Origin: Euryodendron excelsum
Taxonomy: Eukaryota > Streptophyta > Magnoliopsida > Ericales > Pentaphylacaceae
Length of the DNA stretch: 64,000 bases
Reading direction: 5' to 3'
NCBI GenBank assembly: GCA_033060915.1
Contig: CM065379.1
Location: forward strand, 31,081,318 to 31,145,317
Part shown: one piece after another, positions 44,044 through 55,100 of the stretch
How positions within the stretch are numbered: position 1 is the stretch's first letter
How the letters are laid out: each line of letters starts with the position of its first letter
Made by a program: the position numbers and the translations under genes
Notes under the pieces: generated by a model
The model's input: only the letters and a program-made list of their open reading frames with translations
What the model was told of the DNA's origin: nothing
The model's database searches: none

Positions 44044-46697
44044 GGTGACGGAAACACTCAAAACCCAGGTCAACACCGATGCTTGCTAGCCCACTTCGGT
44101 AAAAAATAACCAAACTGCCCCTAGGGCCATTTTTCGACACGTTTCTCGAGAACACACCTGAGTCCTCAGAATGGTAAGTCCACCCCTTCTAGGATTGTCT
44201 TAAAATCAATCTGGCATGATTAGATGCTTTTCAGTCAATTTCGGGACAATTCCGGGACTTTTCGGTCAAGATGACCATTTTGCCTCTAGGCATCCGAACG
44301 CCTCGGGGACCACACCGGCTCTGAGTATCAAACCGGTAGCCTCCTGAGAATGCTTCTTATAGTGTTCTCAACCTTCTATTATCTTTCCGAATCATTTTGA
44401 GTCAGTTCCGGCGAACCAAGTGTAGAATGACCGTTTTGCCCCTAGTAGGCCGGTTGCCTTTTTTCTAACCACACCGGCTCTGGGTATCAAACCGGTAATC
44501 TCCTGAGAATGCTTCTTATGGCATTCCCGACCTTCCTTTATCTCTCTGGATCATTTCGAGTCAGTTCCGGTAAACTCAGTGCAAAATGACTGTTTTACCC
44601 CTGGTGGGTTGGTCGCCTTTTCCGATTGCACCGGCTATGGTTATCAAGCCGGTAGGCTTTGGGAACATTCTAAATAATGTTTCTAAATCTCAAGTCTTCT
44701 TTCGGGACATTCTGAGTCTATCCCAGCAGCTTTCCAATCCAGTTGACCGTTTTGCCCCTGATGGGCCAGTCAACCCTTCCAACAAATCATGTCATCCTTT
44801 TCCAAGTCCATTACCTCCAGGACCCTATTCTAAAGGTTTCTATCCCTTTCCGACCTTCCGAGCCATTCCCGGTCCCTTAAATCCTTCCCGAGCCTTCTGG
44901 AGTCACTCCTAGTGAAGCCATGCTAAAAATTGCATGGTAGTCACTAGTACAGGCGCTCAAATCTTCTCACAATACGTTATTTGCCGATCTTAAAGCTTTC
45001 CTAATTGGCTGGCGCCACTACTAGTGGCGCCAAGCCAATATTTGGCCTGGCGCCACTCCTAGTGGCGCCAAAAGCATTTTTGGCCTGGCGCCACTGCAAC
45101 AGGCGTCAGGTCATTCCCTTGTCTATAAATACAAAGTCTCCTCCAGCGTGAAAGAGGTCTGCAAACTCAGTTTAACAACCTTACTTTTTGATATACAGAG
45201 CTCGTAGCCTCTCTAAACCCTAGTCTCCTTAGGTTTTCCAAACCCTAGCCTCTATACACAAATCCTAGCCTCCTATACACTCACATACACTTCTATACAC
45301 TCATACACTAGCCTCCAAAGCCTCCTTTGAAGACTTGAAGTGCTGCAATTTGAAGCTTTGAAGATTAAAGACAAGTTCTTGAAGACTGAAGTGAAGATCG
45401 AAGCAAGACAAGCGAAGCAAAGCGCGCAAAGCTAAGCAAAATAAAGAAGACACAAGGTAGGTTTTCTTATTTACGTTTATGCATCTTCCCCCCTCTCTTC
45501 TCTCTCTAAACCCACTTGGGTTTTCTTCTATTTTAATCCCCCATCTTCTTCCCCCCTTCTTGCATGCTTGAAACAAGGGAATTCCCGGTCCATGTGTAGG
45601 ATTAGGCTATTGGAGAGTCACCGTGTCGGGGGCTTTCTTTTGGTCTAATCGGAGACCATATGAGTTTGGCCCCCTTGATTATGTGGTGAAGCCTTAACCT
45701 TATATGTTCACAACCCCAGTTTGCATTATACATATCATGATCTTGCATTCTTCCAAAATTCGTTTTCAAACTCGTTTTCAAAAGCTTACATCAAAATCTT
45801 CTTTTTCAAAACTTGTTTTCAAAATTACAATCCTAGGGTGATTCTAACCTTTTCATGGATAGGGTTGCTTTAGGAAAGTGTTACATTTAAAGTGACCAAT
45901 ATGGTCCATATTTTCAAAACATTGTTGTTTTCAAAACCACTATCTTAAAGTGGTTCTAATCTTCTTATGGTTAGAATCACTTTAGAAAAGTGAGATATTT
46001 TATATACTTTCTAAAGACTCTCATTTCAAATATCTCCTTCTAAAAACCTCTCTTTCAACATACTTTCTAAAAATTCTCTCCAATCACCTTTTTCAAATTC
46101 CTTTCCAAAATTGTTTTCCGAAAACTCCCTCCAAAAATCTATTTTCAAAACTTCATTTTCAACTCATTTCCAAAACACTCTCTTCAAAATTCATTTCCTA
46201 AAAACACTTCCTAGGTTTCCTTTTTAGAAAATTCTCTCCAATCTCCTTTCCAAAATTGTTTTGCAAAAACTCCTTTCCAACAATCTCTTTCCAAAAACAT
46301 CTTTCCTAAAAACTCATTTCAAGTTTACTTTCCAAAAACTCCTCTCTAGGATTTTTTTCAAAAAATATCCCTTTCTAAAAACTCCTCTCTGGGATTTCCT
46401 TCTAAAAATCTTCGTTTCCAAAAACGCATTTTTCGAAGAACTCTTTCCTTAGAGTCCAAGTTAAGCCCTAGAGCTAATAATTAGGAAACTCTAATTTTCT
46501 TTCTAAAAACATGATTTTTGAACTTACCTTAAAACCTAGGTTTCCAAAACCTATTTTCTACATCAAAACTATAGTCTTCCAAATCTAGGGTTTCTAAAAC
46601 TTTCCTTCCCAAATTTATGTCAAATCCAATCTTCCCTTTAGGAAACCAAATCCAATCTTCCTTTTAGGAAACTAGATCATATCCTCCGTTTTTGGAA
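44044..46697 (+). repeat. LTR F, second part, ending at a deletion junction
   Basis: Continues LTR F from 'gtgacggaaacactcaaaacc'. Three 157-bp units (starts near 44313, 44470, 44627), the best-preserved palindromes of the window, TATAAATA at 45124-45131, leader, then the first 0.7 kb of the G-poor tract. It stops at 'ctccgtttttggaa', about 1.87 kb short of the LTR end by comparison with LTR G, and goes directly into element II leader. The LTR end and PBS are missing. Confidence 0.85.
45010..45131 (+). promoter_or_regulatory. Palindrome cluster and TATA box of LTR F
   Basis: 45010-45032 is TGGCGCCACTA-C-TAGTGGCGCCA, a perfect inverted repeat with 11-base arms. 45048-45070 has 10-base arms around CCT, and a third, TGGCGCCACTGCAACAGGCGTCA, ends near 45110. 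Spacing is about 38-40 bases. TATAAATA is at 45124-45131. This arrangement is found in every LTR of the family here, with variable decay. Confidence 0.85.
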
Positions 46698-47604
46698 CTG
46701 CTCTTAATTTCATTTATATTTGTCTATTCCTGCTGTTATAATGACTGTTTTCTTACTGTTATAATAACTATCTAACTGCTCATACATGCACGTTTACCTT
46801 GCTCTTGCATTCTCTCTCCTTATACTCTTTGCATATCCATGTTCATACATTCCATATTCTATGTCAAGACAAGAGTTCTAAGTAACTCAAGTCACTGCAT
46901 CCTTATGCATATGATCAACCCATCGAGAGTGGCACCTAGTTCACTCTCCTTTGCATTAAACCTACCTAAACCCTAAGGGTTCCCATGTAAACCTAAGGAC
47001 TCATGGCATGCATCTCAATTCATCCCATAAGAGGGGCTCCAATCCCTCTATGCTCACAGAGATAGGTTTGCCAAGAAGACAAGGGGCAATCGATCAACAA
47101 GGTCTCTCAGCAATCTCCTCGACATCAAATCCAACGAAGGCGAATTCGAAGACTGAAGAGTAGTTTAGGTTTTCTCTTTGTAAAACTAGATAGGTAGAAG
47201 TCCAAAGGAAAGTGTTCCCCGTTCCCCCTGTTAAAATGTATTTCAACTCTTTTGTATCTTAAACCCAAAATTCAATGTACTTTTCTTTACTTTTGTGAAT
47301 GAATGCATGGATGGTCGAAGGTTCCCACTTGACGATAAGGTATCTGCATACAGGGGCAAATCCCCTATCTCCAAAAGTGGGCTAATACATCATGTTTAGT
47401 TTCCCTCCTAACAAAGGGGAACCCTAGGATATGTATTGCATAAAGCTCTTTAAAAACCAGAAACTGACTTGCAATTTGTGTTTCTATCTTTTTGTCTCTT
47501 CCTTTTTACTTACAGAAGTCACCTTACACTCAGTCAACATTGCTCCCAAGAAGGGGCAACATCCACGTAGGGATCCTATTATCACTCAGCAAAGAGCATC
47601 ATTG
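46698..47604 (+). other. Untranslated leader of element II
   Basis: Sequence unlike the LTRs, with no coding signal. 'tgctgttataatgactgttttcttactgttataataac' is a short direct repeat at 46731-46770. A T-rich stretch ending CTTTTTACTTACAG at 47502-47515 is a good 3' splice site shortly before gag, so the leader may be spliced; I cannot name a donor. No PBS is present because the LTR end was deleted. Confidence 0.6.
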
Positions 47605-49692
47605 ATGGCTGCTAACCCTGAAGAATCCTCTCAAGTTTCTCGGGAATAAGTCAACGAAATGAGAACCAAGATGGATGAGATGCTCAAGCTTATTCAAACT
47701 ATGGCTATGAAGGATGTTGCTGCAGTCCCATCTTCATCTATGACTTCATCCAAGGACCCTGAACCCTCTAATCCAAGGATTGTGCTTCAATCTGACAATA
47801 CTGGGAGGACTAAGGAAGATGCCAAAGGGGTTAACACTGAAGAAGAAGAGACCATATTACTTTCACCTGCCGTACAGAAGGCCCCTCTAGACCTTCTCAG
47901 TCTGAAGATCCAAGGGCTAGAGGATTCGCTGCGAAGTCTCCATGGCCATGACACATACGGGTTCACTTCCTACGATGAGCTCTGTTTCTTCCCTGACCAC
48001 CCGAGACGTGCTAGGTTCAAAATGCCCGACTTCCAGAAGTACAACGGCACCGGTAACTGCGTTGCTCATCTTCGTCTCTATGCTGAAGCACTAAGTGGTC
48101 ATGGCAACAACCCGAAACTCCTCATGCAGCTATTCCAACACAGTCTCACAGGGTCTGCTCTATAATGGTTTGCTAGTCTGGACTTCAGGAAGATCACAAC
48201 CTAGATCGAGCTTGTCAACGCATTTAAAGCCCAATATCGTCACAATATTGATCTTACCTCTGACTAATGGTCCCTAATGACTATGAGCAAGGGTGAGAAA
48301 GAAAGCTTTAAACGATATGCCCAGAGATGGAAGGAGGCCGCGACACAAGTCAATCCCCTACTGGAAGAAAAGGAGTACGTACAACTATTCGTACATACTT
48401 TCCAGGGTATATTCTACAAGAAGCTCTGCACAAGCGTGGGAAAAAGCTTCTCTGAACTGATCATGCAATGGGAGATTATAAAAAACAGTCTCAAGACAAG
48501 GAAGATTACGGACCCCTATGCCAAGACTGGAGAGTATACCGCTAACATAGCCAAGAAGGTGGCTACTACAAGGGGCACGATCAAGAAGGAAAGTGAGGTG
48601 TCCGCCATCCTACCCAGCCAACCACCTCAATACCGCCCGCCACTACAATCACACCTTGTACTGCCCTTACTCACCTCAACAATGCCTGTTTCAACCCTTA
48701 ACTATGGCCCCGCTGGGGCACGACCCAACTTTAATAGACCTGCTCGACGCATCCATACCTTCTACGCCTTAGCCTATACCCAAACCGAGGCCTACCATAA
48801 CTTGCTGAAGAATAATATTCTGAAGCCCATACCTACTCGCCCATTGCCAAGCCCTTTACCCCTGACCTTTAATGCCGCTCTTACATGTGAATACCATTCG
48901 GGTGGCTAGGGGCATGCCACCGAAAGTTGCTTCACTCTCAAGCATAAAATCCAAGACTTAATCGACAACAAGACCATTGATCTGCAACCGGTACAACCTG
49001 CTCCGACCCCCAATGTGACCACTAACCCTCTGTGGGATCACACTGTCAACATGATACTAATAGAAATGGAAGGCGAGGAAGATTTCGACAAGCCCAGAGC
49101 CAAAGGTTGTGAGGACAATTGGGAGACCGATGAAGAGGATGACTGGGAGGAAGATCTCCCACTATGCCCCATCTATCTCTATAAGCCTAATGAAGTGCCT
49201 GATGCTTTTGATTGGCCAGTTGAAGAGCCAGTGTTTCCAGAGGATGAGCTTGCTGAGAACATGGCTGTTGATGGATGGGATGATGAGTTTCCACACCCGA
49301 AGTATGCAGCGGTTGAAAGTCACTTACTAGAGAACCCTTGGCCCACAACCGAGTACAACTATAAAGAAATGAGCTGGGGGTTAGAGAAGCCAAGAGTGCA
49401 AATAGAACCCTTCGAGTTGGAAGGGGGTGAGCTGGTCACCCTGTTTGCATAAGAACCTACTGCAAAGAATAAGAAAGAGGCTAACAGCCGCACCAGTAGC
49501 GTCAACATCTTCGGAGCTCTAGGAGAAGCCTTTGCCTGTCTCGCCTTGGCCGAGGATCCGGGTTGCGAATGGAGCATCGAGGATGCGGGCATTATCCCAA
49601 GGCCTTACAAAAATAGGGTTCCCCTTAAAAGTGTACAAGAGAGGGGTGTTTTCACCCACTTTCTTTCTATCCCTTTTACTTCCTGTCTCTAA
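47605..49692 (+). pseudogene. Tat/Ogre-type gag (single frame, six premature stops)
   Basis: The ATG at 47605 starts MAANPEESSQ. The same frame stays aligned for 696 codons to TAA at 49690-49692, interrupted by stops at 47647, 48163, 48202, 48265, 48907 and 49450, without a frameshift. Domain order: a coiled region (MRTKMDEMLKLIQTMAM), the capsid/retrotransposon-gag domain (MPDFQKYNGTGNCVAHLRLY near 48022, KRYAQRWKEAATQVNPLLEE near 48310), a proline-rich linker, then a knuckle C-x2-H-x5-H-x4-C at 48886-48930 followed by FTLKHKIQDLID, which is the Tat/Ogre signature, then an unusually acidic stretch (EDNWETDEEDDWEEDLP at about 49112-49165). Protease is expected next but not found. Confidence 0.88.
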
Positions 49693-51605
49693 ATTGATGT
49701 TTGCATTTTCTTAACTGCTCAAAAACTTTATGCATATTTCATAAAAATGACGATAATAATTGAATGATAGTTCTTTTATTCATTGCTGCTATCTTATATG
49801 TCTCTTATGAATGGTAACTACTTCCTCCGCAAGGGGCATGGTGTATCTTATGGAATGATTCTGACTGGAAGGGATGATAGCATGAGTCAACCACTAACCA
49901 AATGATCAGCTTTCCAGAGAGAGAGAGGATAAGGATGAGTGAGGATACTACCCAAAGGCAACACTTACAAGACACTGAAGCTAAGCGATGTGTGGTCGGT
50001 TTATCAAAATCAAGTGGAGCCATCTTTCACTTCCCACATATAAATAAAAAGAATAAATAACTAAATAAATAAACAAATGTGCTTATATTCCCTTTACTTA
50101 ACCCCTAGTGCCTCGCAGAAAGCGAAAATCTTCTTTGTCAACCCCGATCCAAGGCTGTCCTCCCCACACTGGGGCTGACAATATTTGAGAACTCTAGGAA
50201 TGGTATCCACCCCACTATGCTGAGGAAGCGCAGGAAGCTCTATAGATCAAGCAGTCTAGTTCAAAGTGAAGAAAGACCCTCATTTTATTTTCCATATAGT
50301 CAAAGCAACCCTTGCCAAACCCGTTGAGCCGTATATCGTTTCTTAACAAAACCCCAACCTAGGGATCACCGCCCACATTGGGTTAAATTGAATTGCCAAG
50401 GAAAAGGTCTAAGGAAAAAGGGTCAAAGAATTATTCGTTTCATCAAAGAAAAGAAAGGACAAAGTGAAGGAAAAGAATTGCCAAGGGGCAAGAGGCCAAA
50501 AATAAATAAATAAATAATAAAAAATAAAAAATCTAAGGGAAGGCCTGAAGAAGTCCACAATTGTGCCACAATAAGAGGAAAAGAAAGTCATGTTTATCAC
50601 AAAAAAAGCATATAAAAAGGGTGAAAGAGAAGAGTCATTTTCACCCTGAAAAGTATGTAGCAAAAGCAAGAAGGAAATTTAAAGGTGATCCTAGGCTACA
50701 AAGAAACCCAATGGAAACAATAGGTTCAAACCTTTACCTTTTCTTGCTAAACCCCAAAACCATGGCCTACATTACAACCCTAGTAAAGTCCTTCCTAATT
50801 GAAAACAGATTGTTTGATCTAGATGAGCTGAACACGCTGCCAAAGCCAAGAAGGATGCTAGCCCTATGGAGAAAATAGTCAAGGACGATATGGATCTAAA
50901 CCCTACTGAAAATAACATCGAATTTGGCCCTATATATCCTGTTGTTTCGAAAACCCCATAACTTAGCCCACATTACGGTCCTAAACAAAGTCTCCTCAGA
51001 TTGAAAAGACTGGCTACTTATCGCTCTGCTAAAGGTCAGGTAAACTGTTGCTAAAATCCCGAGAGTTGAGAGATTTTGCCCAATAATCATATACACTAAC
51101 CCCGAGACAGAAAGTCGGAGGTGATCAAAGGGTTGAGAAAGGTGCGAAGTGCTATCATCCAATCAAGGTAAGGTTGAGCCAGAAGGAAGGCCAGGCCCCC
51201 CCGAAAAGGAAGAAGTTACCATTCCAAAGATACCAAGTTCGATAGCATCCCTTGTCATTCTGTTAGCTAATGTATTTCTAACATGTGCATACGTAAAACA
51301 AAAACAAAAAAACAAAAAAACAAAACAAAAAATCAGCATGGGTTTTGCACACATAAGATATAACTCCCTGTAAAAATAGAAGCCACCAACATCAACTCAT
51401 GTAATAGATATATAACATCATCATCCATCACATGCATCTGATCATATACTTAGCTAAAAAGATCATAAATGTCTTTGTCAATCCATGCATCTGAATATCA
51501 TAAATATCCATTTTTGTACAAAACTATCAAAATAAAACTGTCTAATATAAATACATCTCAGGAATAGGGGCAAAAGAAGATCGGAGCCTCCACAAGGGGC
51601 ATCTA
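49693..51605 (+). other. Non-coding spacer of element II between gag and the antisense gene
   Basis: No conserved pol motif in any frame. AT-rich patches (50500-50530 'aataaataaataa', 51290-51335 A-rich). Two or three diverged copies of a 'gctaaaccccaaaaccatggcctacattac..ccta' segment near 50340, 50745 and 50950. The part from about 51375 to 51605 matches the 3' flank of the antisense gene in element I. Confidence 0.65.
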
Positions 51606-51692
51606 TCACAGGTCAAAGTCGATATCATCTGGATCGAAATCTCCAAAACCCGGCACTGAAGGAGGCGGATAGCTACTCGAAGCACCAGCACC

Positions 51693-51781
51693 CTGCAAAG
51701 AAGGTAGAGCCAAAATTAGCTACATGAAAGAAGAACTAAAACAACAGTAGAGCAAGAAGAAAGAGGGGAAAGACAACATAC
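51693..51781 (-). other. Last intron of the antisense gene (element II copy), 89 bp
   Basis: On minus GTATGTTGTCTTTCCCC...CTTCTTTGCAG, phase 0, at the same codon as in element I. The signals lie only on the strand opposite to the retrotransposon transcript. Confidence 0.82.
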
Positions 51782-52108
51782 CCCTCCACCGCCTAGCTGA
51801 GATAACCAAGCCGTCAGGGAAGCTACCTCGGCTTGGTACTGATCCCACTCCATCTGATACTGATCCATCTAGTCTCTCACAGCAGTAAACTCCTCCTAGG
51901 GCATATATCCTCCGGCACGGTGCCATAAGTCAACCACCTCCTGGCCCACAGTGCACCCGCCAACTACTACCTCAAACCGGGTGAAGGCACCAACCGAATG
52001 AGCCCCAAAGTGCAGAGCATAATTTGCATCCGAAGGAATCAAGATTTCGACACCCAGCTGATGCTCCTGATAGGGGATAGGCACTCCTGCCACCAAGGCT
52101 CCAAACAT

Positions 52109-52113
52109 ATACT
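52109..52113. repeat. Target-site duplication ATACT, left copy
   Basis: ATACT is repeated at 57565-57569. Removing LTR J and one copy keeps the gene's reading frame exactly. Confidence 0.9.
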
Positions 52114-55100
52114 GGTCGCGCCCAGATTTTTTGCACTCGAGGAATACACACACAAGCGGGAAAAATGTTGTACTCTCTCATTAGAACTCACCCTCCTAGA
52201 AGAATGAGTGCGACTATGTTTGAATTGAAAATTGATTTGAATAAAGGGCTTTCAGAAAAGATTTGGAGTCGCCACCTAACTTGATTAAGGTGAGTTAGGT
52301 CACCTAAAAACTAAGCATAATCCGAAAACTACACTTAGGGTTTTGGAAAACGATTTTGAAAATATCTCCCCAAGAGAGGGTTTTTAAGAAAACAGGTTGT
52401 TTGGCAACCTTTAGAAAAAAAAAAAAAATTAAGCCCTTTTTAGAAAATAACTCCATTTTGGTCTTTGAAAATAATGATTCTAGGTTCGGAGGTTGGTTAG
52501 GTGTAGGGAAGACGCACTAAGCCATCACCCTACCCCGCCCTTACGGTACCTATATGTCAATCTACCCCAGATTCACCTATGAGAGTCTTCAACTAACTAA
52601 TGTTCAATCCTATCCACTTTGAAAAAGAATTTTTGAAAAGAAACTAACATGATGAATGATATGCAAGTGCATGAAAAGGGAGTTGATTTGGAAATAGATT
52701 TGAAAAGAAGAATTTGATTTGATTTTAGAAAAAAGATTTGAAAGGATAGATTTGAAATTGGAAAGTTTGAAAAATTAGAAATAGAGATTTAGAAATAGAA
52801 ATTTGAAATTGGAAATTGGAAATAGAACATAGAATTGGAAACTTGAAGAAGATTGTAGAATTGGAGATTTGAAAGAAGTTGTAGAATTAGAATTTGAAAA
52901 ATGTTGTGGAATTAGAAATTTGAAAAAGGTTGTGGAAATAGAAGTTTGAAAGATGTTGTGACCGCACCTGTGAGGGTTGCCTACGTATCCTTTTGGAGGA
53001 ATTAGGTCAGTCGTAGTTCGGACAAGAGTCCGATAGAAGATAGAAGTTTGGATTGGAAGAAAGACTTTTTGATTAGAAAAAGGATTTGATTTGAACTTAG
53101 AATAGGAGATTGGAATTTGAAATTTGGAATTGAAAGGATTAGACTTTGATTGAGAAAGATAGAACTTGGAAGAAAGATTTGGACTTGTTTAGGAAACCTA
53201 AACGTAGGGAAGAGAGGAGACTTAGGAAAGATTTGACTTGGAAGGGTTTCAGAAAGATTCGACTTGACTTGAAAGAGTTTTTGGAAAAGATTAGATTTAG
53301 AAAATATTCGACTTAGGAAAGTTTCAAAATAGGAAAGTGTAATTTTAGGAAAGTTTCGTTTTAGGAAAGTTTCAATTTAGGAAAGTTTTGAATTTGGAAA
53401 GTTTTCATTTTAGGAAAGTGTTCGAATTAGGAAAGTTTTCGAAATAAGAAAGTTTCAATTTAAGAAAGTTTTAACTTAGGAAAGTTTTGGTTTAGGAAAG
53501 ATTTAAATTAAGAAAGTTTCATTTCAGGAAAGTTTTGAATTAGGGAAGTTTTCAAATTAGGAAAGTGTCACTTTAGGAAAGTTCCGTTTTAGGAAAGTTT
53601 CGACTTAGGAAAGTTTTGAAAGTTTTGAAATAGGGAAGTTTTGAAAGTAAGAAAGTTTTAGATTTGGAAGCATTTGAAGTTTTAGGAAAGTTTAGAATTT
53701 AGAAGTTTTGGAAGTTTAGAAAGATTTAACTTAAGAAAGTTTTGAATTTAGAAAGTTTTGGACTTGGAAAGATTTGAAATTTAGAAAATTTAAGATTTAG
53801 AAAGTATTAGAGTTTGAGTTTTAAAAAATCTTGAAATTAGGAAAGGTTTGAGTTTAGGAGAGATTTGAAAACTTAGATTTGGAAAGTTAAGATTTGAAAG
53901 GGGTAGAATTAGGAAAGGATTGAATTAGGAAAGATTTGGATTTTGAGTTTTAAAATTTAGGAAAGATTTTTATGTTCAAGTTTTGGAAACTTAAGATTTG
54001 AAAGGGGTAGAATTAGGAAAGGGTTGAATTAGGAAAGATTTGGATTTTGAGTTTTAAAATTTAGGAAAGATTTTTATGTTCAAGTTTTGGAAACTTAAGA
54101 TTTGGGAAAGTGGAAGATTAGAAAGGAGTTGAATTAGGAAAGATTTAGATTTTGTTTCTAAGAGGAAGTGGTTTTGATTTTGTTTCCAAAAACGGAGGAT
54201 AGGATCTAGTTTCCTAAACGGGAGATTGGATTTGGTTTCCTAAAGGGAAAACGGGATTTGGTTTCCTAAAGGGGAGATTAGATTTGACAAGGATTTGGAA
54301 GAGGAAGTTTTAAAAACCCTAGACTTGGGAAGACTATAGTTTTGACGTAGAAAAGAGGGTTTTTGGAAACTTATGATTTTGACGTAGAAAGGGAGGTTTT
54401 GGAAACCTAGGTTTGGGGCAAGGTTGAAAATCACGTTTTTTGAAAGAAAATTAGGGTTTCCTAATTGTGAGTTCTAGGATTTGACTTGGGCTCTAAGGAA
54501 AGAGTTTTTTTAGAAAGTGCGTCATTGGAAACGAAGATTTTGGAAGAAGATTCTAAAGAGGAGTTTTTTAGGAAGCGTATTTTGAAAAGAATTTTAGGAA
54601 GGAAGTTTTTGGAAAGTAAAACTTTGAGAGAGTTTTGAAAACAAGATTTTGGAAGAAGCCTTTAGGAAAGAGTTTTTAGGAAAGTGAATTTTGAGGAGAG
54701 TGTTTTAGAAGAGAGTTTGAAAAAAGAAGTTTTGGAAAATAGATTTTTGAAGAGAGTTTTCAAAAACAACTTCAGAAAGAAGAGTTTTTTAAAAATCATA
54801 TTGAAAAAGAGGGTTTTAGAAAGAGAGACTTTTGAAAGGAGAGTTTTTTTTTTTTTGGAAAGTATAAAAACTTCTCACTTTCCTAAAGCGATTCTAACCA
54901 TAAGAAGGTTAGAACCACTTTAAGAAAGTGGTTTTGAAAACAACAAGATTTGAAAATATGGACCATAAAAGTCACTTTAAGTGTAACACTTTCCTAAAGT
55001 AACCCAGCTATGGAAAGGCTAGAATCACCCTAGGAGTGTGATTTTGAAAACAAGTGTTGAAAAAAGGAGATTTTAATGCAATTTTGAAAGCAAGTTTAAT

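Noticed and set aside
49693..51605. Degenerate pol hidden in the spacer of element II
   Set aside because: I looked for DSG-type, SGYHQ-type, xxDD and integrase HHCC signatures and found none; a very decayed pol cannot be excluded without a profile search.
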